Origin: an uncultured Balneolaceae bacterium
Lineage (GTDB): Bacteria > Bacteroidota > Rhodothermia > Balneolales > Balneolaceae
DNA: 18,794 nucleotides
Assembly: GCA_937982515.1 (NCBI GenBank)
Contig: CALJMB010000380.1
Coordinates: 1-18,794, forward strand
Direction of reading: 5' to 3'
In this document: positions 1 to 5,159 of the stretch, in pieces
Layout: each line of letters begins with the position of its first letter
Position numbering within the stretch: the stretch's first letter is position 1
Notes under the pieces: generated by a model
The model's input: the letters and a program-made list of their open reading frames with translations, nothing else
What the model was told of the DNA's origin: nothing
Databases searched by the model: none
Translations under genes and position numbers: made by a program

Positions 1-105
1 GAGGGTGTATCGAAGATGTATCGAAGGAGTATCGAAGGTGTGCCGGGGTTGGCCCAGGGATGCCCCGGAGTTGGCCCGGACTTGCCCCGGAGAGGGCCCG
101 GAGGA
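1..105. repeat. 11-bp tandem repeat array, extends past the left edge
   Basis: Nine consecutive 11-bp units can be read in register from position 7 to 105. The first three are GTATCGAAGAT, GTATCGAAGGA and GTATCGAAGGT. The following units drift to a GC-rich form (GTGCCGGGGTT, GGCCCAGGGAT, GCCCCGGAGTT, GGCCCGGACTT, GCCCCGGAGAG, GGCCCGGAGGA). Bases 1-6 fit the end of a tenth unit, so the array continues outside the window. An 11-bp unit is not a multiple of three, so selection on a protein repeat is unlikely. The period is close to one DNA helical turn. I do not recognise a named family; a minisatellite produced by slippage is the simplest reading. Confidence 0.75.
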
Positions 106-249
106 GATATAGCGGAAGCAAGCATCCGCCTCGGGGCAATAGTAGATATTAAATTAGTTCATATCCTATATTTTATAAGCGCCTGCAAATGCCCTTCAGC
201 CGGTGTCGCTACCCGTAAAAAAAGCAGCACGGGTTTATGGCCATAAATG

Positions 250-288
250 ACACTAAAACACAAAGCAAGTTCGTGTTTTAGTGTTTTT
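250..288 (+). terminator. Rho-independent terminator for an upstream transcript
   Basis: A perfect 12-bp stem ACACTAAAACAC (250-261) / GTGTTTTAGTGT (273-284) with an 11-nt loop is followed by a T-run at 284-288 on the plus strand. The minus-strand side has no comparable T-run, so it should stop rightward transcription entering from before the window. The 14-bp palindrome at 234-247 sits directly in front of it. Confidence 0.7.
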
Positions 289-347
289 GTGGCAGCCTGA
301 CAGACCATGCGAATTAACGGGTAACAACACCAGGGCGTACCCACGAT

Positions 348-503
348 CAACGGCTGCATAGAGGGTAACGCGGATACAGTGGATGGAGCCGGCCTTTGCA
401 GATACTAGTATGGGGTGTATCGCGTCATCTGCGCTTATTGGTTCCATCCGCAGCTTCTGTATTCTATAGAAAGGACAAGCCGGAACAGCACGCACAACCG
501 TTG
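348..503 (+). ncRNA. Candidate structured RNA (nested stems), unknown family
   Basis: Five inverted-repeat pairs are strictly nested: CAACGG 348-353 with CCGTTG 498-503; ATAGA 358-362 with TCTAT 463-467; ATACAG 374-379 with CTGTAT 457-462; an 11-bp arm 380-390 with 440-450 (two G-U pairs); and GCAGAT 398-403 with ATCTGC 427-432. The result would be a rod about 155 nt long with a one-sided internal bulge (363-373). It starts about 60 nt after the terminator at 250-288 and lies about 190 nt before rplM. It could be a small RNA, part of the rplM leader, or a decayed palindromic element. Strand is assumed from the direction of rplM. I looked for 6S, RNase P, tmRNA and SRP hallmarks and saw none that decide it. 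Confidence 0.4.
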
Positions 504-551
504 TGAGTATATAGTTTCCTGATCAACCAGCTCCATGCCCTACATGTTTCC

Positions 552-610
552 GCGGTTACTTTCCACCCTGTAGGGTGAGGCGGGCCTTGCATCAACCGCT
601 ATCAAGGCCC
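552..610 (+). promoter_or_regulatory. Candidate pseudoknotted leader element upstream of rplM
   Basis: Two adjacent perfect hairpins are visible: CACCC 564-568 / GGGTG 573-577 with a TGTA loop, and GGGCCTTG 582-589 / CAAGGCCC 603-610 with a 13-nt loop. The second loop contains AACCGC (594-599), an exact complement of GCGGTT at 552-557, which would form a pseudoknot enclosing the first hairpin. Bacterial L13 genes are often preceded by autoregulatory leader structures, so an L13-responsive leader is a fair hypothesis. The alternative is the 3' end of an upstream RNA. No T-run follows the second hairpin. Confidence 0.4.
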
Positions 611-619
611 AAATTTCTG

Positions 620-650
620 ATTGCACATTATTACTAATAAGCCTATTTTG
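620..650 (+). promoter_or_regulatory. Weak candidate Bacteroidota-type promoter for rplM
   Basis: ATTG at 620-623 is followed by a 20-bp spacer and TATTTTG at 644-650, one base shorter than the Bacteroidota -7 consensus TAnnTTTG. It would give a 5' UTR of roughly 35 nt before the GTG at 692. If it is the real promoter, the structured elements upstream are not in the rplM leader. The match is imperfect and unproven. Confidence 0.3.
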
Positions 651-691
651 CGAAACTTCATATAAAAGCAATTTTTTAAACCATTGAGACC

Positions 692-1135
692 GTGAATACA
701 AACAGCTACAAGACCTATTCGGCGAAGCCCGGTGATATTAAAAAGAAGTGGGTTCTTATAGATGCCGAAGATCAATCGCTAGGACGGCTGGCAAGTGTTG
801 CTGCCACTATCTTACGCGGAAAGAATAAACCAACCTTCACTCCGCACATGGATACCGGCGACAATGTTCTTGTCATAAACGCTGAAAAAGTAAAGCTGAC
901 CGGCAACAAGCTTCAGCAGAAGCAATATTTCCGTCATACCGGTTATCCCGGGGGAGAGCGGTTCACTTCTGCCGAAGTTATGATGGAGAAAGATCCTGCA
1001 TTTCTTATTAAAAATGCAATAAAAGGGATGCTCCCGAAAAACAGGCTGAGCAGAAAGCTGTTAACCAACCTGCGTGTTTATGCAGGGCCGGTTCATCCAC
1101 ACGAAGCACAACAACCTGAAAAAATCGAGCTTTAA
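692..1135 (+). CDS. rplM: 50S ribosomal protein L13
   Basis: L13 is an early-assembling protein of the large ribosomal subunit that binds 23S rRNA. The 147-aa product has the typical L13 run: the LGRLAS segment near residues 30-35, the RGK...TFTPHMDTGD region at 42-57, VINAEKVKLTGNK at 61-73, the RHTGYPGG motif at 81-88 and the GMLPKNRL segment near the C-terminus. Length fits the family (E. coli 142 aa). The start is GTG at 692; no upstream ATG is in frame close by and no Shine-Dalgarno is visible, as for most genes here. rpsI begins 7 bp after the stop, the near-universal L13-S9 operon pair. Some L13 proteins in other bacteria repress their own operon through the mRNA leader, which makes the folds at 552-610 relevant. 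Confidence 0.97.
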   Translation: MNTNSYKTYSAKPGDIKKKWVLIDAEDQSLGRLASVAATILRGKNKPTFTPHMDTGDNVLVINAEKVKLTGNKLQQKQYFRHTGYPGGERFTSAEVMMEKDPAFLIKNAIKGMLPKNRLSRKLLTNLRVYAGPVHPHEAQQPEKIEL

Positions 1136-1142
1136 CTAACGA

Positions 1143-1529
1143 ATGGAACAAAAAAACTTTATTGGTCGCAGAAAGACCTCAACAGCACGTCTGTACATCC
1201 GGCCCGGGAGCGGAGAGTTTATTGTAAATAAAAAGCCCCTGAACGATTATTTTAAAACTCAGGCTCATCGCAATGTTGCCTTTCTTCCACTCGAGGTAAC
1301 TGAATTGCAAGGTAATTTTGACATTAAAGTTACTGTAAACGGCGGTGGCATCACCGGCCAGGCTGGTGCCATTCAACACGCCCTGGCCCGTGCGCTTGAT
1401 GATCATAACGAGGAATTTCACAGCGTGTTGAAAGCACACGGTCTGTTAACACGCGACGACCGCATGGTAGAACGCAAGAAATACGGCCGTCCCAAAGCCC
1501 GTAAGAAATTCCAGTTCTCCAAACGATAA
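1143..1529 (+). CDS. rpsI: 30S ribosomal protein S9
   Basis: S9 is a small-subunit head protein whose C-terminal tail reaches the P-site tRNA. The 128-aa product opens with the family signature (IGRRKTSTARLYI, residues 6-18). It contains the GGGITGQAGAIQHALARAL block in the middle, and ends in the basic KYGRPKARKKFQFSKR tail, with the terminal Lys-Arg that contacts tRNA in the family. Length matches E. coli S9 (130 aa). It starts at ATG 1143, 7 bp after rplM, and is almost certainly cotranscribed with it. A 208-bp gap with an imperfect palindrome and a structured leader separates it from rpsB. Confidence 0.97.
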   Translation: MEQKNFIGRRKTSTARLYIRPGSGEFIVNKKPLNDYFKTQAHRNVAFLPLEVTELQGNFDIKVTVNGGGITGQAGAIQHALARALDDHNEEFHSVLKAHGLLTRDDRMVERKKYGRPKARKKFQFSKR

Positions 1530-1610
1530 TTCGTTATCTGTTATGAGCTGCCGGTTAATTGGGAGTGAAGACAGGTTATTCCTGTCCAACCCAACAACGA
1601 ATAACTGATA
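1530..1610 (+). repeat. Imperfect palindrome directly after rpsI
   Basis: TATCTGTTAT (1535-1544) pairs with ATAACTGATA (1601-1610) at 9 of 10 positions. TTGGG (1559-1563) pairs with CCCAA (1590-1594). The apex is a perfect 6-bp hairpin GACAGG (1570-1575) / CCTGTC (1581-1586) with a TTATT loop. The element begins right at the rpsI stop codon. No T-run follows, so it is not a standard rho-independent terminator. It could stabilise the mRNA 3' end, attenuate transcription into rpsB, or be a dispersed intergenic repeat. Confidence 0.45.
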
Positions 1611-1635
1611 GCCAATAACCAAACTCAATCACACA

Positions 1636-1708
1636 TACGCAGCGACCTGCGCGCCGGGTGTTCTTCCGAAAACCGTCGGGGGGATTAGTGCCGGGAATGA
1701 CCTGCGTA
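1636..1708 (+). promoter_or_regulatory. Structured leader RNA upstream of rpsB (candidate S2 autoregulatory element)
   Basis: A perfect 7-bp closing stem TACGCAG (1636-1642) / CTGCGTA (1702-1708) encloses a second helix: TTCTTCCGA (1661-1669) can pair along all nine positions with TCGGGGGGA (1676-1684), four of them G-U, with a 6-nt loop AAACCG. The element ends 29 nt before the rpsB ATG. In E. coli, S2 represses rpsB-tsf through its leader, so a comparable role is plausible. Similarity to any described S2 leader cannot be judged from the sequence alone. Confidence 0.5.
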
Positions 1709-1737
1709 GAGGATAAACTCAAATATACATATACTCT

Positions 1738-2580
1738 ATGCCTACAGCACCAAATATAGAAGAACTGTTAAAATCGGGCGCTCACTTCGGGCACCTGACA
1801 CGCCGCTGGAATCCAAAGATGAAAGAGTTCATCTTTATGGAGCGCAACGGCATTCACATCATCGACCTCAAAAAGACCCATAAGTACTTTCAGGAGGCAC
1901 TCGAAGAAGTAGCCAAACTTGCCCGGGCCGGGAAAACGATTCTATTCGTTGGAACCAAGAAGCAGGCCCAGGACATCATCAAAACGGAAGCTATCCGTTG
2001 CGGCATGCCCTACATCACCCATCGCTGGCTTGGTGGCATGCTTACCAACTTCGCCACGGTGAAGAAAAGCATTTCCCGTATGGAGGAAATCGACCGCATG
2101 AGTAAAGACGGTACCTTTGAAGAACTTACCAAAAAAGAGGCCCTCATGCTGGACCGCGAACGCGAAAAGCTGGAACAAACTCTGGGCGGTATCGCAAATA
2201 TGAACCATTTGCCGGGCGCGCTATTTGTGATAGATACCATCAAAGAGCACATCGCCGTTAATGAAGCTATTAAACTGCACATACCCATAATAGCTATGGT
2301 AGATACGAACAGCGATCCCGATGTGCCAGACTACATTATTCCCTGCAACGACGACTCTGCCCGTACTATACAGCTGATCGCCTCGAGCATAGCCGATGCA
2401 ATTATTGAAGGTAATGCCGAGCGGGAAGCCCATAATGAAGAAGAATTGCTGGAACAAGCAGCAGAAGAGGCCCAACAGGCGGAAACCAGGCAGCAGGCAG
2501 AGGCCGGGCAGCAAGTTCCGGGTAAGCGCCGTTCACGCCGCAGGAAAAGTGAAGAGGAAGCTTCTGACGAGGAAGAGTAG
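1738..2580 (+). CDS. rpsB: 30S ribosomal protein S2 with charged C-terminal extension
   Basis: S2 binds at the head-body junction of the small subunit and is needed for S1 docking in bacteria that have S1. The 280-aa product shows the S2 core: LLKSGAHFGHLTRRWNPKM (residues 10-28), IHIIDLKKT (39-47), FVGTKKQAQ (70-78), the RWLGGMLTN signature (96-104) and the conserved DxxxxHIAVNEA...IPIIAMVDTNSDPD region (166-194). The core ends near residue 226. A low-complexity tail follows: a Glu/Gln/Ala-rich stretch (227-260), a basic cluster KRRSRRRK (263-270) and an acidic end (271-280). E. coli S2 is 241 aa, so about 40-50 residues are extra. Start ATG 1738 follows the structured leader; tsf follows after 84 bp, the conserved rpsB-tsf pair. 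Confidence 0.96.
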   Translation: MPTAPNIEELLKSGAHFGHLTRRWNPKMKEFIFMERNGIHIIDLKKTHKYFQEALEEVAKLARAGKTILFVGTKKQAQDIIKTEAIRCGMPYITHRWLGGMLTNFATVKKSISRMEEIDRMSKDGTFEELTKKEALMLDREREKLEQTLGGIANMNHLPGALFVIDTIKEHIAVNEAIKLHIPIIAMVDTNSDPDVPDYIIPCNDDSARTIQLIASSIADAIIEGNAEREAHNEEELLEQAAEEAQQAETRQQAEAGQQVPGKRRSRRRKSEEEASDEEE

Positions 2581-2664
2581 GAATTTCCGGTCAACATAAA
2601 GCAGTTCCCAGATTATTTAAGTCAACAAATAACAAATCAATAATTTAAACAGAGCAACTCAAAG

Positions 2665-3498
2665 ATGAGTATTTCTGCAAAAGATGTAAAAGAGTTACGA
2701 GAACAGACCGGAGCCGGCATGATGGACTGCAAGAAGGCCCTGCAGGAAGCCAACGGCGATTTTGAAAAAGCTATTGAAATACTGCGCAAAAAAGGACAAC
2801 AACTGTCTGAAAAGCGAGCCGGCCGTGAAGCCAACCAAGGCCTGATTGTAGCCAAAGTAAGCGATGATGGAAGCAAAGCGGCCGCTTTGGAAATAAATTG
2901 CGAAACAGACTTTGTTGCCCGTAACGAAGACTTCCAAAACCAGGCTGAAGAGTTTGTAAACCTGGCTTTTGAGCAGGAGATCGATTCGGTTGATGAATTG
3001 CTTCATGCAAAGCTTAACGGCCTTACTGTATCCGATCATCTGCAAGATATGGTTGGAAAGATAGGCGAGAAAATCGAAATCAACAGAGTGGTATTTGCTA
3101 AAACCGATGGACAGCTGTTCTCCTATATCCATCCGGGAAGCCAGCTCGGCGTGCTGGTCGAATTTGAAGGCAAGGTCAGCTCTGGCGAGATTGCCAAAGA
3201 CGTAGCCATGCAGGTAGCCGCTATGAAGCCTCTGGCTGTAAACAGAGAAGGTGTAGACAGCTCGATTATAGATAAAGAGCTGGAAATTGCCAAAGGACAA
3301 CTGCTGAATGAAGGCAAACCTGAAGAAATCGCGGAGAAAGCTGCTATGGGCAAACTTCGCCGGTTCTACGAAGAGCGTGTTCTTCTTGAGCAGAAGTTTG
3401 TAAAAGACAACAGCCTCTCTGTTCAGGAGTATCTGCAGCATAACGACACCCCTCTGGTGAAGTCGTTCTACCGGCTACAGCTCGGCGAGAATTCTTAA
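2665..3498 (+). CDS. tsf: Translation elongation factor Ts
   Basis: EF-Ts is the nucleotide exchange factor that regenerates EF-Tu-GTP in the cytoplasm. The 277-aa product has the N-terminal UBA-like domain with the LREQTGAGMMDCKKALQEA signature (residues 11-29), the core motif ETDFVARN (80-87) that inserts near the EF-Tu nucleotide site, and the second half of the core with VAMQVAAMKPL. Length is close to E. coli Ts (283 aa). It starts at ATG 2665, 84 bp after rpsB, and is followed 13 bp after its stop by a strong terminator, so it is the last gene of the rpsB transcript. A 248-codon open frame on the opposite strand within it is an antisense shadow. Confidence 0.97.
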   Translation: MSISAKDVKELREQTGAGMMDCKKALQEANGDFEKAIEILRKKGQQLSEKRAGREANQGLIVAKVSDDGSKAAALEINCETDFVARNEDFQNQAEEFVNLAFEQEIDSVDELLHAKLNGLTVSDHLQDMVGKIGEKIEINRVVFAKTDGQLFSYIHPGSQLGVLVEFEGKVSSGEIAKDVAMQVAAMKPLAVNREGVDSSIIDKELEIAKGQLLNEGKPEEIAEKAAMGKLRRFYEERVLLEQKFVKDNSLSVQEYLQHNDTPLVKSFYRLQLGENS

Positions 3499-3511
3499 TT
3501 TCTACTTTCCC

Positions 3512-3541
3512 AAAAAGGCTACCCACCCGGTAGCCTTTTTT
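3512..3541 (+). terminator. Rho-independent terminator after tsf
   Basis: A perfect 12-bp stem AAAAAGGCTACC (3512-3523) / GGTAGCCTTTTT (3529-3540) with loop CACCC ends in a run of six T (3536-3541). It begins 13 bp after the tsf stop and is the clearest terminator in the window. The A-run on the left arm would also let it act on the other strand. Confidence 0.9.
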
Positions 3542-3603
3542 ATGCTTTAAAAAAGTGGTTAGGGATATCAGAAAATAGTATCATTCCCTCTCATCCATAT
3601 ACC

Positions 3604-3644
3604 GATACCCTGGTTTCAGAGTATCCCAATACGTAACCCAATAC
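3604..3644 (+). promoter_or_regulatory. Leader hairpin and 12-bp direct repeat before pyrH
   Basis: GATACCCTG (3604-3612) pairs with CAGAGTATC (3617-3625) at 8 of 9 positions around a GTTT loop. CCCAATAC then occurs twice 12 bp apart (3625-3632 and 3637-3644), ending 12 bp before the pyrH GTG. The segment lies between the tsf terminator and pyrH, where a pyrH promoter and 5' UTR must sit. No clear TAnnTTTG box is visible. The role is unknown. Confidence 0.3.
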
Positions 3645-3656
3645 TGCATCATAACC

Positions 3657-4382
3657 GTGGCAAATAAATATAAAAGAGTTCTGTTAAAGTTGAGTGGTGA
3701 AGCGCTTCTGGGCAAGCAGGGACATGGCATTGACGGAGACATCCTGAATCAATATGCCGATGAGATAAAGGCAACACACCATGCCGGTTATGAGATGAGC
3801 GTTGTTGTGGGAGGAGGCAATATATTCAGAGGCGTCAAAGGGGCAACCGAAGGCATGGATCGCGTACAGGGAGATTATATGGGCATGCTTGCAACCATGA
3901 TCAACAGCATGGCTCTACAAGATGCCCTGGAGCGCAAAGGAGTTCATACCCGGCTGATGTCGGCTATCCGTATGGAAGAAATTGCAGAGCCGTACATTCG
4001 GCGGCGGGCTATCCGCCATCTTGAAAAAGGCCGGGTGGTCATCTTTGGCGCCGGAACCGGAAATCCCTATTTCACAACAGACACAGCGGCCTCATTACGT
4101 GCCATTGAAGTGGAAGCTGACGTCATCCTCAAAGGTACCAGAGTGGATGGCGTGTATGATTCCGACCCGGAAATAAATCCGGATGCCTCGCGGTTCAAAA
4201 CCATAACGGGAGAGGAAATTCTGAACCGAAGGTTAAATATTATGGACCTGACAGCATTTACTCTTTGCAGGGAAAATGAAACACCTATAATTGTCTTTAA
4301 CATGAACATAGTGGGCAACCTGAAGAAAGCGTTAAACGGAGATGATTCCGTAGGTACTACAGTAGTTTGGGATGAAGCCTAG
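3657..4382 (+). CDS. pyrH: UMP kinase
   Basis: PyrH phosphorylates UMP to UDP with ATP, the step committing UMP to UTP and CTP synthesis. It belongs to the amino-acid-kinase superfamily and is a hexamer, usually GTP-activated and UTP-inhibited. The 241-aa product carries KLSGEALLG (residues 11-19) and GGGNIFRG (52-59) for phosphate binding. It also has GDYMGMLATMIN (72-83) for the UMP site, GAGTGNPYFTTDTAA (131-145) and KGTRVDGVYDSDP (159-171) for the nucleotide site. Length equals the E. coli enzyme. The start is GTG at 3657; MANKYKRVLLKLSGE is the normal family N-terminus, and no in-frame alternative gives a better fit. It follows the tsf terminator, so it needs its own promoter, and is followed 65 bp on by frr, its usual partner. 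Confidence 0.96.
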   Translation: MANKYKRVLLKLSGEALLGKQGHGIDGDILNQYADEIKATHHAGYEMSVVVGGGNIFRGVKGATEGMDRVQGDYMGMLATMINSMALQDALERKGVHTRLMSAIRMEEIAEPYIRRRAIRHLEKGRVVIFGAGTGNPYFTTDTAASLRAIEVEADVILKGTRVDGVYDSDPEINPDASRFKTITGEEILNRRLNIMDLTAFTLCRENETPIIVFNMNIVGNLKKALNGDDSVGTTVVWDEA

Positions 4383-4447
4383 ATTTGTTAAATTCATTTA
4401 CCTGTTTGCACTGTATTTCTGTTTAACCGTTAATTAGCCAGAGCATT

Positions 4448-5017
4448 ATGATACCTCAGGAATTACAAACTATTATTGATGAGACAGAGAACCATATGGA
4501 AGAGGCCGTAAACTTTTTTAAAAAAGAGCTTTCCCATGTCAGGGCCGGAAAGGCTCAACCGGCCCTGTTAGACGGTATTAAAATAGATTATTACGGTTCC
4601 CAGACTCCGTTAAACCAGCTGGCTAATGTCAGTGCACCCGAAGCGCGATTGCTGACTGTGCAGCCCTACGACAAGTCCGTCCTTGAAGATATTGAAAAGG
4701 CTATTATGTCTTCCGGTTTGGGTTTTAACCCCAGTAATGACGGAAACATTATTCGCATACCCCTTCCTATTCTTTCTGAAGAACGCCGCAAAGATCTGGT
4801 TAAGCACGTTAAAGATATCGCCGAACAAGCACGAATTTCTATACGCAACAACCGCCGGGACGCTAACGACCAGATCAAGAAAACGGTTCAAAGTGAATCC
4901 CTTCCTGAAGACTCCAGATTTGAGGCCGAAGAAGAAGTCCAATCCATCACCAATAAGCATACAAAAAAAATAGACGAGCTTCTCGAGCAGAAAGAAAAAG
5001 AAATCATGACCGTCTAA
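4448..5017 (+). CDS. frr: Ribosome recycling factor
   Basis: RRF works with EF-G to split the post-termination ribosome. The 189-aa product (E. coli 185 aa) is a full-length RRF. It has the long-helix N-terminus, the VRAGKAQPALLDGIKIDYYG segment (residues 31-50) with an RAG where many RRFs have RTG, and the PL..LANVSAPEARLLTVQPYD block (54-74). It also has the basic helix ARISIRNNRRDAND (128-141), where Arg133 corresponds to the functionally critical Arg132 of E. coli. ATG 4448 gives the normal start. It lies 65 bp after pyrH, probably cotranscribed. A three-part palindrome starts exactly at its stop codon. Confidence 0.97.
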   Translation: MIPQELQTIIDETENHMEEAVNFFKKELSHVRAGKAQPALLDGIKIDYYGSQTPLNQLANVSAPEARLLTVQPYDKSVLEDIEKAIMSSGLGFNPSNDGNIIRIPLPILSEERRKDLVKHVKDIAEQARISIRNNRRDANDQIKKTVQSESLPEDSRFEAEEEVQSITNKHTKKIDELLEQKEKEIMTV

Positions 5018-5140
5018 TCGCAGATTAAGCGGATTTACCAGATTCCGCTGATTTCCCGGCAAACTCCGTTTGCCGGGGACAACAAGCTGAAAGCTTGTTT
5101 AAAAAATCAGTGAAATCATTAAATCAGGTTAACCTGCGAT
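5017..5140. repeat. Compound palindromic element between frr and smc
   Basis: An outer imperfect stem (5017-5054 against 5104-5140, roughly three quarters of positions pairing, ending in ATCGCAG and CTGCGAT) encloses two perfect inner hairpins. These are CCCGGCAAAC (5055-5064) / GTTTGCCGGG (5068-5077) and AACAAGCT (5081-5088) / AGCTTGTT (5092-5099). Drawn out it is a three-way junction filling nearly the whole 142-bp gap. The outer arms are built of GATT/GGATT-rich units like the palindromes after prmC and near eno. It may also serve as the frr 3' end, although only a short T-run (5098-5100) follows the last hairpin. Confidence 0.7.
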
Positions 5141-5159
5141 CCTGTTGGCGAATTAAGAC

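Larger units (their letters stand above)
1..691. other. 691-bp gene-free region upstream of rplM
   Basis: No credible coding sequence lies here; the open frames are short, cross the tandem array or the terminator, and have no recognisable motif. The region contains in order: the 11-bp array (1-105); a small hairpin GCGGA/TCCGC near 112-129; an ACCCGT/ACGGGT inverted repeat (211-216/229-234); the 14-bp palindrome TTTATGGCCATAAA (234-247); a terminator (250-288); a nested foldable segment (348-503); a second foldable segment (552-610); and an AT-rich tract leading to the GTG start of rplM. I found no tRNA, tmRNA or RNase P signature in it. Confidence 0.7.

Noticed and set aside
1..105. CRISPR array
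   Set aside because: Units are 11 bp in continuous tandem with no spacers, and no cas gene is present.
16..246. 76-codon open frame across the tandem array
   Set aside because: It is produced by the 11-bp repeat, has no motif, and runs toward a terminator; no coding signal.
253..495. 80-codon minus-strand open frame upstream of rplM
   Set aside because: It overlaps the terminator and the nested RNA-like arms and shows no family resemblance; treated as chance.
348..503. 6S RNA or RNase P RNA
   Set aside because: The rod shape is loosely 6S-like, but I see no decisive conserved bases, and the RNase P core sequences are absent.
2695..3441. 248-codon minus-strand open frame
   Set aside because: Entirely antisense to the well-supported tsf; composition is that of a reverse-complement shadow.
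5081..5103. Standard rho-independent terminator after frr
   Set aside because: The 8-bp hairpin is perfect, but only a short T-run follows before an A-rich stretch; kept as part of the compound palindrome instead.
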